From contig CM033394.1 of the NCBI GenBank assembly GCA_019426215.1, positions 39,306,423 to 39,370,422 on the forward strand: 64,000 nucleotides of DNA. The letters run 5' to 3'. Shown here one piece after another: positions 10,831 to 21,838 of this stretch (position 1 is its first letter; every line of letters starts with the position of its first letter). The notes beneath the pieces are model-generated. The model was not told the DNA's origin. It saw only the letters and a program-made list of their open reading frames with translations, and did no database searches. The stretch comes from Buddleja alternifolia. Lineage: Eukaryota; Streptophyta; Magnoliopsida; Lamiales; Scrophulariaceae. A program made the position numbers and the translations under genes.

Positions 10831-12640
10831 AAAGTTAAAAAGGTAGGGTTAAGCCAGTTTCAACTATATGACGGTGACGACGTTCAACAGTTCTATTTTG
10901 TTCATGCATGTGTGGGAAAGTTAAGCGATGGACTTTACCATGAGTTAGAAAAAGACGCTTTAGTTTTTGGTATTCACCACCGTCATCAGTTTGGACCGAT
11001 TTAATTTTTGGTTAAATTATCGCTCAACTAATGATTGAAAATTATGAAAAACAGTAAACACGTCAGATTTTTGAGCAATAGGGTAAAACCAAGTAAATTT
11101 AGAAAAGTCGTCAACAAAAATAACAAAGTACTGATGACCATTAAAAGAAAAATAAGGGGAAGGTCCCCAAACATCGGTAAAAATTAAATCTAAAACATTA
11201 TTACTTATAGAGGGGGAAGGGGAAAGAGATAATCTAGATTATTTGCCTAATTGGCATGAAGACTTTGGAACTTTGGTGGTACACGGAAGGTTATTTTGAG
11301 AAATCACTTGCTGGAGTATGCGAGAATGTGGGTGTCCCAGACGTTGATGCCAAATTGAGTATGGTGCACGAACAGCATGAGACACAGATGGTGGTTGAGA
11401 AAGAGAGTAAAGTCCTTCATTGTCAGCCCGGTAAGAAAAATCTGCTTGGTATTCCCATCCTTCAGAAGAAAATAAGAGGGGTAAAACTCAAATAAGACAT
11501 TATTATCAACACAAAAACGTTAAACAAATAATAAATATTTAGAAATATCCGGAACATGAAGAATTTAATAAGACGAAGAGAACCTATGATGGAAAAATAA
11601 AAGAGAAACCTGTTTGGTGAATTGGGTGACCTTGTCCATTACTGACATTCAATTGATCATTGCCTTTGTACGCAGTAGAGTGGAAGCTGGAGGTATCGAG
11701 AGATACATGGTGAGTTGCACCAGTATCGGGGTACCAGTTCATGGAAGAAGGTATAGATGGATAGGTGATGTGAGCGAAAGGTGGTGTATGGAAGGAGGCA
11801 TGTGAAGTGTGACAAGAACATGTGTAGTAGTTACCAGGACGAGGTGGGTAATGGTTATAAGAAGGATTAGAGGACTGGAAATTAGAAGTACTCGATTGGT
11901 TGTAGTGGTACCAGCCTCCTCCGCGGCCACGATTGGATCTTCCTCTCCTACGATAGTTGTTATTGTCCCCACTAGAATTGAAGGGCTACCCGCGTTGAGA
12001 AAGTTTGGTTGTCGGCTGAGAGTTTCCTAGAATAGGATCGGTAGTACCAGACAGGATAGAGATGTTGTCTTCATGAAGAAATTCTTACGTCATAAGAAAA
12101 ATAAACAGATCTGAATAATTTATTGGATCTAGGCGGGTTGTGAGAGTGGTACACAATCACAAAATTCAGTGTGTAGACCCTTGAAGATATAAAGATTAAA
12201 ATAAATGGTGGTTAGATGTTGGTCAGCGGCGGTAAGTTCGTCGGATATGAGTTTAGCTTTGTGGAGGTAGGTTTGGATAGAGTCGTCACCTTGCTTAAAG
12301 GTTTAAAGTTGAAGGCGTAGCTGCATAATACGTGCTTGCGCAGGAGAGGCAAAGGCACGTACTAAGGGTAAGCCATATCTCGTGAGACGAAGAGGCTCCA
12401 ACAATGAGACGAACGACCTCTCTCGTAAGGGAGTTGATGAGAGCACTCATCAATAAGCTATCTTGTTACTGTCATTGAAGGAACTTAGGGTTTGGGATTC
12501 TGGTATTTGTTTCGGTATCAAGAAGTTGGGAGGGAGGAGGGGTGTCGAACCATTGACATAAGAGAAAAGATTAAGCCCTTTGATTAGGGGAAGAATTGTG
12601 TACGCCAAAGAAGATAATTTTTGGGAGTTAGTTTTATGGA
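10831..12640 (-). pseudogene. truncated copia relic: gag, protease, integrase
   Basis: Minus-strand translation with several frame changes gives, from right to left: a gag/UBN2-like piece near 12180-12330 (KAKLISDELTAAD), a protease region near 11640-11740 (WYPDTGATHHVS), and integrase near 10840-11190 (FTDVWGPSPYFSFNGHQYF, then DDGGEY and a NRTVERRHRH-like stretch). The style resembles the Ale/Retrofit-type copia group and differs from the full-length element at 3.7-8.8 kb. It stops inside integrase; RT and RNase H are missing. Stops and shifts are frequent, so it is an old, 3'-truncated relic. Short plus-strand frames over it are not genes. Confidence 0.8.
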
Positions 12641-12696
12641 GAAATAATGGTGTATTTAGGTGAGAGGATTTGGGGAAAGACTGCCGGATGGCGGCC

Positions 12697-12724
12697 GGGG
12701 GGGGGGGGGGGGGGGGGGGGGGGG
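12697..12724 (+). repeat. 28-base poly-G tract
   Basis: An unbroken run of 28 G. Such a run is rare in AT-rich plant DNA and its length is probably unstable or uncertain in the assembly. Confidence 0.9.
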
Positions 12725-13968
12725 TGTGGTTTAGGAGAGGCGGATTCCACCGTGGAAGAGGAGGTTGGCTCTAGTGCCATGAAGAAACTAGAAATTCAAT
12801 ATTATTTCAATCCAAGTATAATTGTGAGATGTACAAGGTATATATAGACAATGGACCCTAGGCTAACAAGGAATCTACAACTAATAAGAAAACTATAATC
12901 ATAACATATATACAATACATATCTTCCAAGATACAAGAAATGATATGGTAAAGATGGAAAAATAATATAGTGACGGAGTTAAGTATTACACAATGGCGCA
13001 ATCACATGAGCCGTTATAAAAATAGCCTTGGGCGTCTCAATATCCACTATGAAAATAGTCAGAAGCAGATCTAGTGATAGCCGCCTCTAGAATCCCTCAC
13101 TAGCAATTGAACGATGTGTGGTAAAATTTCTTTGTTTAGTGATGGTAGATCACATCATGATAGTAATATGTTATTATCCTAATGTATATCACATAATGTA
13201 CGCATTAGGCTTAGTAGTTCACCGCTCATTTTCTTACTCTCCCAGGGCAAGATCAAAGAAATTGAACAGCAACCGAATTTGGAGAATAAGATACCAACAT
13301 ATATATTATATCCAGAATTCAACCACAACATATGTAACATGTATTGATCATAAAGTCATAGAAACACTCCATCAAAGTAAAAAGTGTGATATCGGAATTA
13401 AGAAAAAAGAGAGTAAAAGAGAGATATTAACAAGTTTGGGATTTTATTCAATTAGTTTGATAGAACGAAGTCCTCATTTCGGCAAAGGCTTTCTACTTTT
13501 GCTTTATAGTCCAAACCACTTGATTGGACTTGAACCTTCTTTCATATATTTATTAGCATATGGGTGAAATAGGGCATTGACATCAATGAATGATTATTAT
13601 TATGTTTCTTTTTAAAAATAATGAAAATGATTTTGATTCAAATATGATTTGTGGTGCTTAGACTTCATGCATAATCCACAGGCATCAAATTTGACGGAAA
13701 ATATTTATATAGACCGGGTCTTGGGCCCCACCCATGCACCATGTGGTTGGGGAAAAAACCACATCACATGTTCTTTAATTAAAAAACAAGTAATATATAA
13801 TGTGTTTTTTTCCAGCCACAGGGTGCATAAATGAGGCCCAATATCTGGTCTATAGAAGTGTTTTCCAAATTTGACTAATAGTTGAGACTTGAGAGCTTGT
13901 AAGTTTATGAAAACTCGTGTCTAACAAATGAGAGGGTAGAGCTGGTACTTTAGAGAAATTTCAATGCC
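12725..13968. other. gene-poor stretch, possible LTR remnant
   Basis: The part at 12790-12960 (gagatgtacaaggtatatat and the following A-rich block) is of the kind seen in copia LTRs and may be the 5' LTR remnant of the relic to its left. No second LTR is present to confirm this. The 149-codon plus-strand frame at 13118-13567 has no recognisable domain and is not called as a gene. Confidence 0.35.
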
Positions 13969-13976
13969 ATTATAAT
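13969..13976. repeat. left 8-bp flank attataat of nested TIR element
   Basis: attataat also lies at 21967-21974, outside the opposite TIR. The word is its own reverse complement, so it can be a target duplication or the outermost part of the inverted repeat. Confidence 0.6.
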
Positions 13977-14134
13977 GGGAAAATTGCAATTTTAGTCCGA
14001 CAATATAACTGTGTGTGCACTATTAGTCCCAAACTTTACGGACCAAACACTTTTAGTCCCATAGTTTATAGGAGTTTTGCACTTTTAGTCCCATTTCTAG
14101 TCAATATTGCAAACAATGATCCACGCTTTCAAAA

Positions 14135-14152
14135 TGGTATCAGAGCCTAGGT
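14135..14152 (+). other. pararetroviral primer-binding site
   Basis: tggtatcagagcctaggtt matches the complement of the 3' end of initiator tRNA-Met over its first 12 bases. In caulimovirids this primes minus-strand synthesis and is taken as nucleotide 1 of the genome. Confidence 0.9.
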
Positions 14153-14219
14153 TTTATTAATGAAATATTGGTTACATAATTCATTCAATCCCTAAAAGAA
14201 GAGAAACAAAATAAGAGAA

Positions 14220-14528
14220 ATGGAACCGAACAATAGTTCGATCTATGAAGAAAATAAGAAGTATTTTCAGATCCTGGAAACGCAAAGAACTAAGTAGATT
14301 AACAATCTAATCCGAAAGGTTAAAAGGATTTCATACGAAATCAATCAAGAGATTGCTAGAGGACAGACAAAAACTCTTATAGCAGAACTACCGGCATCGA
14401 TAAGATACTATGATAGGAAGTTATCGATGAATGATAGATTTCAAGGAAACGCTGCGAGCGACTTACAACTCGCAGAGATTCAAGGCAAATGGCCCGGGAG
14501 AGCAAATAAAGGTAACCCTTTTATTTAA
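14220..14528 (+). pseudogene. EPRV small first ORF, unknown
   Basis: A 102-codon frame from ATG 14220 to TAA 14526-14528, with one internal TAG at 14295-14297 (codon 26). The product would be hydrophilic, with many Lys, Arg, Glu and Gln residues. I do not recognise it. A small first ORF of unclear function is common in several caulimovirid genera. It starts about 85 bases after the primer site and ends 8 bases before the ATG of the next frame. Confidence 0.5.
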
Positions 14529-14536
14529 TTCTAATT

Positions 14537-16302
14537 ATGAATTGGAAAGAGATTGAACCGGATACATCTATGATTTCTAAAGATCTTAGATAAATCCAAA
14601 AAATAGTTCAAGATTACGGACATAGGTTAGAACACATACCTATGAAAATCGAAACCTTGAACCAGAAACTTGAGAAAATCCTCAAGACTCTTCCAGATCT
14701 TTAACAGATCTAAAATCAATAGTCCTAGATCTGAAAGAAAGGCAAGGTATTACCGGAATATCTAAACCAAAAAAGGACAAAAATCGGTGATGCCTTTGGT
14801 AAATACCTCTTCTGCATCAGAAATGCAGGGAAAAGGAAATTCCTAAGCCTAAGACTCAGGAAGAACTACTCATTAATATCCATAGAAATATTAACTAATA
14901 TGTATATATCAAGAGTAGATCCATCTGATCTTCAAGAGCTAGCTGAATCCTTTCCTCAACTAGCATGTGTTGATTTGGTTATTGTCAAAACCAATTAAGC
15001 AAATCCTCTGGCTCTTACACAGCCAGGAGAAAGTTCTGCATCTAATAATCCTCTACAGGATGAACCGATGCGGGAAAGTGGTGATTTGCATACAAACGCA
15101 GAACCCCCTCTTAAAGGGGTAACGTTTAGAGCAAATCACTCAAGAAATCCAAATAGGGTACCAGAAAATACACCTTGGGCAAGGACTATGTCACAATCCT
15201 TGAATCGATATGGTACTATCCTAAATTTGGATATAATAGATTTCAGAAACATCGAAAGATTAATAGATGAATGGGTAGCCTCTATGAAAATAGCTTCATA
15301 AGATTAATGGAGTTGAGGTTAGAAGGATCCGTAAAGGTTGGTTGGGAACGCACCTTGAAAACATCTAGGCAAGAAGTTTTAGCTGGAGAATCTAAAAGCA
15401 CAATTGTGGATAGATTCGGAAGGTTAATGAAACTACATTTCATCGGAGATGGATACTTCGGTGAAAACAATGCGGAAAGAACCAGAGAGTATACACAATC
15501 ACTCTATGGTCTTGAATTAAGAAATATTTGTGCCATAGATGAATATATCTACTAGTTTCAAAAATATTTCTTCCACGCAGATGTTAGTGTAGAAATTGCT
15601 GCACCAATGTTTTTTGCAAAAAATTGTAGTCCTTGGAGGGAAATGTTAATCAAATCCTATAAGGTACTAGAAGGGCAGATAAATATAGTCTCCAGAAGAA
15701 TGTCTTTCTTGAAAGACAGACTAAAGGACTGGTGTCAACAAGCTGCTGTTCAAAAGAACATGAAAAGGCTAAGAGGAAAAATTAAGAAAACTCCTCTTTG
15801 CTATGATAATAATGATTTTCCGACAACTATTGGAGAATCAATTGAGCAAATAAAGAAGAGAAATCAATTTGTTCGCTCTGATAACATCAGTAACAAAAGG
15901 CGATCTTCTTTCAGGAGAAAGTCTTGATGGTCTAAATCAAAAGTCCAATATTATCAATCTGGCCAGAAATCTGGACCGACAAGGGTGTCTTCCCAAGGAT
16001 CTCGAAAATCTGAAGGAAAAACCCCCACAAGACGAACTTTCAGACGGGCATACACCCGCACAAATAAAAGTTTCGAAGATTGTAACTGCTGGACATGTGG
16101 AGCTTGTGGCCACATTTCACCAGATTGTCCACAAAAAAGTGGTGAATTAAAACAATTTGAAGCCACTGGGGACATATTGGATGCAGTTTACTATGGAGCA
16201 TTGGTACCATTTTACCAATTCGAAAATATACCCTCAGACGAAAGTGTCTATGAGGAAGAAATTGAAAGTGATTTTGACAGAACTACAACTGAATCAGAAT
16301 AA
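14537..16302 (+). pseudogene. EPRV coat-protein ORF relic with CCHC finger
   Basis: Starts with ATG 14537 and a segment rich in heptad-like Leu/Ile positions (possible coiled coil). It is broken by a stop near 14591, by disturbed frame around 14700-14770, a stop near 14996 and a frame change at about 15270-15300. From 15271 a single frame runs to 16302 with two internal stops (near 15553 and 15925). This part holds the coat core, a basic stretch and a zinc finger CWTCGACGHISPDC (C-x2-C-x4-H-x4-C, about 16090-16131) followed by an acidic tail. Coat proteins of this family use the finger to bind pregenomic RNA. This is the most decayed gene of the copy. Confidence 0.7.
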
Positions 16303-16307
16303 TAATT

Positions 16308-16462
16308 TCAGGGGGAAATATATACCTGGAATTCCTATATATATAGTTCCACAGCTTAGAACTGTTATCTCTGACTTCAGAGAAAAAATAGAAAGAAGTA
16401 GAAACATGATTCGGCATCATGAATCTATGATTCAGTTATTAGGCGAAACATCTTTCTCTTAA
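16308..16462 (+). pseudogene. EPRV short frame, coiled-coil-like
   Basis: A 50-codon open stretch directly after the coat frame, in another frame, with alternating charged and hydrophobic residues (for example DFREKIERSRNMI). It may be the start of a small linking ORF or the decayed N-terminal part of the movement protein ORF. The following 120 bases are open only in pieces. Confidence 0.3.
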
Positions 16463-16589
16463 GGAAGATAATGGAGCATGAGACCAAGATTCAGATCTGG
16501 TCAGAAAATGTTAACACTCTAGAATGTCTCATCGAGAGAACAACTAGAGATAATCGTTCTATATTCCAAGGACGAAGCAATTCCTTCTG

Positions 16590-17807
16590 ATGGATAACTC
16601 CAATGAAGGAGATAGGCTCCAAACAACGAATAGCCTATCAGGATTCTTTTCCAGGGCATCTATAACAGATAAAACCATGGAAAAGATAATGAGGTAAAAC
16701 TCTAATATTGGAAAATACGATGGTTTTAGAGTCAGTAGAGTCAGCCGAATCCTAAATCAAATAGGATTAAATCAAAGGCGGCATAACATCAGATACAAAG
16801 TAAGTTCTGGGGAGTTCGCAATTCCTATGGAACTAACTGGTAATGTGATGGATATGCTACTTATTCCCAAAGAAGAAATTCTGGTGGAATTAAGTCGACT
16901 CAAAGAAGAGGAAGCAGTTACTATGAAATGGATCCATATAGGAACTATTGAAGTAGTAATCAAAGCAACCTTTAAAGAAGGTGTTAATTCTCCATTACAT
17001 TTATCTATAATGGATAAGAGAATTAATAACTTAAGAGATGGTTGTCTTGGTATAATGGTTGGTAATCTATATGCAGGCAAACTCATGTTTGATATTCATC
17101 CCAGAATTACATATAACCTAGCTGACCAAGATTTCAGTCGAGTCTTAACCCTTCATCAAGATTTCAAAAGAAATGACCTTATGAAAGAAGGGAATAGACC
17201 ATATTCTATTACATATAGAATTGTATATGAACTTTCCAATACTCATCATTCTGATTTGTTTACTAGGAAAGAGTATATTGAAATTCCAAGAATCTTCAAG
17301 GAATTTGCTAAGGTAATGGCACCCGATCCCATTCAAATACCAAGGATTGGTGGTGTTGATATCTTAATCCGAGATCATCCAGTTCTAGATCGCTCAATGA
17401 GTTCTAGAACAGATTTTAATAACAGGATGTCCTTTTCAGAAGAAAGGATCAGGAGTTTAAAAGGAAAAGAATTAATTGAAGATTTAACTCCTCAAGCTAT
17501 TAGGGTAGATAATGTAAAAATTAAATGCCCTGAAGGATGGAAAGAAGTGCAAGTTTTATTCGATATTACAAAGAAAGATAATTACTTCCCTTGTGAGGAT
17601 CTATATCACTTGCAGCAAACTACTGTCAACAGATATGAATGTATGCTAGAAATAGCAGGCTATGAAGTATTTGTTACATGAATAACGGGTCGTGACCAAG
17701 GAATTGTTACCTTGGGATTAAGCTTTCTTGAGGAACACAAACCTTGGGGAAGAAAAGGAAAAGGGATGGAATTTAGCCTGGATGGGCACATCATTCAGGT
17801 TGAGTAA
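16590..17807 (+). pseudogene. EPRV movement protein (30K superfamily)
   Basis: One continuous frame from ATG 16590 to TAA 17805-17807 (405 codons) with only two internal stops, TAA near 16695 and TGA near 17680. The core (residues about 100-270) has the beta-rich pattern and the conserved Asp of the 30K movement superfamily (LSIMDKR), followed by GNLYAGKLMFDIHPR. These proteins enlarge plasmodesmata so virus can pass between cells. The stop is immediately followed by the ATG of the pol frame (taaatg), suggesting a tight stop-start arrangement in the ancestor. Assignment rests on family pattern and position between coat and pol. Confidence 0.75.
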
Positions 17808-19877
17808 ATGACCAGCCCCTTTTCAATATACATATCTATCGGTATGTTATATGAGCAATATAAGTCAGAATACTTTGCAGCCTATATTGACTCTGGATCG
17901 GGGATTTGTACATCAAAACCCGATGTTTTCCCCAGAAATGCTATGGAATCGTTACCCATCATTACAGGAAGAGATTTCTCTTAGAAAATCCTCATTGTTA
18001 ATAAGGGAATAAGAGAAGCACATATCATGATTGGAGGAGCATTTGGTACATCTTGGTTCAAGGTAAAAATGTCACCTATATATTTTCATGATACAAGAGC
18101 GGATATTTTGTTGGGTAACAATTTTATCCAAACTTTTGCAAAATATGTGCAAGATAACCACAAAAAATTGTTGGTTTTTACTACCAATTTTGTTAGCGAG
18201 ATACAAGTTTTGCGGAGAGCAAATGCTTTTAACAGAATTATGCCTATAAATTTTAGCAGCAAACGTGGTGATTTTAATCCTGATTCCAAATTAACCCATC
18301 CTAAAATGAAGGATAAACGGAGATTTGGAAAAACTCTTTTGTCTTTTAGACTACACAGTCTAATTGAAAGTGGGGACAAAAATTGTTATGAAATTTCTAA
18401 AGAAGAAATACAACTTCTCAAGAATGAATTACAGAACAAGTCCATAGACAACATTGACGAAGAAAATTTGCTTTGTCTTGAAAATGTTAAGAGACTAATT
18501 CAAAGAAACTTTAATGAAGATCCTTTGGCTTGGTGGGATAAAAACAAGATCGAAGCTACTCTGAAAGTAAAAGAATAATGCAAGTATGAGTATGTTCGAT
18601 ACAAGCCAATCCAGATGAATATGGAGGATAAGAAGGACATGCAAACAATCATAAAAGAGCATATCGATCTTAAACTCATAGAACCTGGAGTCTCTGCTTA
18701 TAGTAGCCCTGGTTTCCTGGTAAGAAACCATGGTGAGGTAAAAAAAGGAAAGGCAAGATTAGTTATGAACTATCAAAGTATCAATAAGATACTGGATTTT
18801 GAAGGTTACTACATCCCAAGTAGAGAACACCTAATTGAGTGCATTAAGAATGCTAAAATGTTTTCAAAATTTGATTGTAAATCTGGTTTCTACCAGATTA
18901 AAATGAAAAAGGAGTCTAGAAAATATACGACATTTTCTACTCCACAAGATTAATATATCTGGAATGTTCTTCCAATGGGATTAGCAAATGCACCCCAGAT
19001 ATATCAAAGAAAGATGGATAATCTGTTTAAAGATTATTTCGAGTTCATGTTTGTCTATATTGACGACGTCTTAATTGCATCTAGAAATATGAAAGAACAT
19101 ATTAAGCATCTTGAAATATTTTCTAATGCATGTTTTAATGAAGGATTAGTACTTTCAGAAAAGAAAGTTATAATTGGAGTTAATAAGATTGAATTTCTTG
19201 GCATTCTTATTGACGAAACAGGTATTGAACTCCAGGAACATATTGTGGAAAAAATACGCAATTTTCCTGATGTTTTGAAAGATAAAAAACAGCTTCAAAG
19301 CTTTCTGGGAGTTGTTAATTTTGCAGGTATCTTTATCAAAGATCTGGCAAAATACAGGAAAGATTTTCGACCTCTTTTAAAAGAAACGAAAGGCACAAAA
19401 TGGAAGTGGGAAGAAATTCACACTATTCGTGAGTTGAAACAAGTTTGCAATAACTTTCCTAAACTCGCAATACCGCAAAACAAGGATGATTTGGTAGTCT
19501 ATACAGATGCCAATGATAATAGATGGGCAGCAGTGCTCATGAAAGGAGCAACTACAGGGGAAGAACCCTGTAGATATGCAGGAGGGTTGTTCACTGAACA
19601 ACAAGCCAGTCTTTGGCATATAAACAAGAAAGAATTATTTGCGGTTTGGAAGGCCTTTAAAAAATGGCCATTGTTTTTATTAGCCAAAGAGTTCACTTTA
19701 AAAGTTGATAATACGAATGTAAAAGCTTTTTTGAAAAACAAACTTGAATCAAAAGTCGAAAAAGCACGTATTCTCAGATGGCAAGATGAATGTCAATATT
19801 ATTGTTTTGACATTATTATTGTGAAATCTCATGAAAATATTCTTGCAGATTTCCTGGCAAGAGATGGAAGTATCTGA
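17808..19877 (+). pseudogene. EPRV pol: aspartic protease, RT, RNase H
   Basis: A single frame of 690 codons without frameshift, interrupted by three stops: TAG 17982-17984, TAA 18576-18578 and TAA 18951-18953. Protease is at the N-terminus (YIDSGSG, about residues 29-35). RT follows from about residue 270, with LPMGLANAP and the catalytic box FVYIDDVL. RNase H is at the C-terminus with VYTDAND, KKELFAVW, KVDNTN and ADFLARD. There is no integrase domain after RNase H, as expected for a pararetrovirus. The enzyme copies pregenomic RNA into DNA inside virions. Mutation load is low relative to the coat region. Confidence 0.92.
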
Positions 19878-20960
19878 AGCCAATTCCATCATAACAAGAT
19901 ACATGCATCTCAGGGAAAACCTTGAGGAGCTTGACAAAAGGTTTGGACAGTTATCAGCTAACGCTGAGGCAGCTGGCCATGTACAACGAGTTGATCTGGG
20001 CATTGTTCAGGACATAATCAAGGGAACAATGTATGTCATGACACAATTGTGGACTACATTACAAGGACCAATTCACAGGGCATCATCCTCAGTGATGACT
20101 CGAGAATTACGAGAGCAGGACTCAAAACCTGCGTTTAGAGAATGGGGCTCTATACCCGGAGCGGTGGATTCAAATACCACTTGCACAAGTCCATTCTCAG
20201 ATTCTGAGAAAAAAGAAACAGTTAGACAATCAGAAGTTCACACTTCTATTGCTTCAAGTCAACCCACCACCTCTGGGGTTAAAGAGGGAGAGATTAACCT
20301 TAGGCCCCAGACTACCGACACCTCTAAGGTTAATACTAACCCAATTAATTTATATTGGTAGAATTATCAGCGTTCTTGGGAAAAACTAATCTCAAGATAA
20401 GGAATAAATCCTTGGTAGAAATATCAGGGAAATATCCTAGGATTTGCATGATTGAGGGATCAAAACCCGAAGAAGTCCAAGAACGGTATGATTTTGGGGC
20501 ATTAGCTTCAATCCATATTATGTCACCAGGTTTTTCGGAGATCTCCAAACTTCCGAATTAGATTTCCAGTGTTGTGTATGATTCATGGCAAAACAACCCC
20601 CATCTAAAAAGGGGCGATATTCTGGAGTTGAAATTTATTTCGGCCGCACCAGAAATTACAGGAAAAGGGTCTCATCCAATGTTTCATTTCATTAAGTTAC
20701 AGAGACCAGACATGCCAGCCTATAATAGAGTTAAGGCTGCAACCGGTGAAGCTCCGTTGGTCAGTACTATCAACGAAGATGATATTTTCACCAGAAGAGT
20801 ATGGGGAATGTGGGTCTGTCTTACAGAGATGGACAAAGTCAAGTTTCCATTCAAAATATTTTCAAATTCGGCGAATGGATCATTCCTGTTAAATTCCATG
20901 ACATGGAAAAGTACTGAGTTCGCAGAGAAGCTTTTTGAACAAAAGAGGACGCTAATCTGA
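19864..20960 (+). pseudogene. EPRV last ORF, transactivator position, unknown
   Basis: ATG 19864 overlaps the end of pol by 14 bases. The first frame ends at TAG 20359-20361; a shift near 20340-20358 leads into a second frame with one TAG (20559-20561) and an end at TGA 20958-20960. After that TGA the frame stays open to about 21110, so the true end may lie there. The product would be about 365 residues (or 415). The N-terminal part is acidic and helical-looking; the second half contains YDFGALASIHIMSPGF and WGMWVCLTEMDKV. In Caulimovirus, Soymovirus, Cavemovirus and Solendovirus types the ORF after pol encodes the translation transactivator/inclusion protein. I cannot see a definite transactivator motif, so function is by position only. 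Confidence 0.55.
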
Positions 20961-21189
20961 GAAAACAAGTTACCAACAACTGAAGCTACCAAGAAAAAGG
21001 CATGCAACATGATGCATGTTGATCAATGGCACAACCCGAATCCGACAAAGATAAGGGAAAAAAGAAGTGTTACCCCTGGGGTTTTCACAAACCAGGGTAA
21101 AATCATGTAAAAGAAAAAGGGCCTGAAAAGCCAGGCGCACCAATTGCGGAATCAATCATGTGATTGATTAAAGAAAACAGTTGGAAAGT

Positions 21190-21350
21190 GATGAGCGTGG
21201 CCGACAAAGTGGCAAACACAGGGATCCACGCGCATTATTAAAGTTAGACGTAAGTAATGACGTCTAAAAATTAAGGAGGTTTTGGAATCCGACTGTGAAA
21301 TCCGAAATCAAGGTCTATAAGAAGGGAAGACGAAAGCAGATGGAGATGAT
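21190..21350 (+). promoter_or_regulatory. EPRV pregenomic promoter: as-1-like motif and TATA box
   Basis: gacgtaagtaatgacgtc at 21247-21264 carries two ACGT/TGACG-type half-sites 8-12 bases apart, like the as-1 element of the cauliflower mosaic 35S promoter, which binds TGA-class bZIP factors. A TATA box, tctataagaag, follows at 21314-21324, about 55 bases on. Transcription would start near 21345-21355. Layout and spacing match caulimovirid promoters. Whether it is active in this copy is unknown. Confidence 0.7.
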
Positions 21351-21540
21351 CAGAAAAACTTTTCCAACTCTTTCATAAAATAATTATTCATAGAAAATTG
21401 TAATCTTTCTTCTTTTAGTTTTTCCTAAAACGAGTGTATGGGGATTTCCCCAACAGTAGTCCTCTCATGAGAGGCTAAAGGGTTTTCTCCTCCAATAGTG
21501 GAGTAAAATAATATTATGTAATTTCAATTTGTATTTTATC

Positions 21541-21546
21541 AATAAA
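21541..21546 (+). terminator. EPRV poly(A) signal aataaa
   Basis: aataaa about 195 bases downstream of the predicted start. Caulimovirids bypass this signal on the first pass round the circular template and use it on the second, which makes the terminal repeat of the pregenomic RNA. A spacing near 180-200 is normal. Confidence 0.65.
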
Positions 21547-21838
21547 AGAAAAGGCTTTTGTCCAACTTGTTGTCCAAAATTTCAATTACCCTTATATCTT
21601 CTATACCTTTTACACCCAGAGGTAGGAAAGGAATTTGGGTTGTGCTGTGTATCGTTGAAGGAGCCAAGGGCCTACGAACCACCGACTGCGGGCGTGTGGT
21701 TGGATAGAGTTCGTAAAACCGAGGACTTGGAATACCCGACGATAAGGCGATCAAAGTAAGGTATAAATTATGCAAGATTAATTCTATTTTCGGAAGCATG
21801 TTCGGCCTGATTTATTTCATTATATGTTTGCAAGATTC
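21547..21838 (+). other. EPRV leader segment
   Basis: Downstream of the poly(A) signal lies leader sequence that in the circular genome would lead back to the primer site at 14135. No large ORF is visible apart from short frames. It ends in an A run next to the right arm of the TIR element. Confidence 0.5.

Larger units (their letters stand above)
14108..21838 (+). mobile_element. endogenous pararetrovirus (Caulimoviridae), nearly full length
   Basis: About 7.7 kb, the size of one caulimovirid genome. It opens with a tRNA-Met primer site (14135), then small ORF, coat protein with CCHC finger, movement protein, protease-RT-RNase H, a last ORF of unknown kind, a promoter with paired TGACG-type motifs and TATA box, and a poly(A) signal. 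There is no integrase and no LTR, which separates it from Ty3 retrotransposons. The order coat, movement, pol, last ORF resembles Cavemovirus/Solendovirus-type genomes, but the genus is uncertain. The ends lie near the primer site, as expected if a linear form opened at the minus-strand gap was captured. Every large ORF is broken, so no functional virus is encoded by this copy. Confidence 0.88.

Noticed and set aside
13118..13567. 149-codon plus-strand open frame
   Set aside because: It starts within AT-rich spacer, has no recognisable domain, signal or family resemblance, and its composition is like the spacer; length alone does not support a gene.
14108..21838. Ty3/gypsy LTR retrotransposon as explanation for the RT region
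   Set aside because: No LTRs, no integrase after RNase H, a movement protein is present, and promoter plus primer site are arranged as in caulimovirids.
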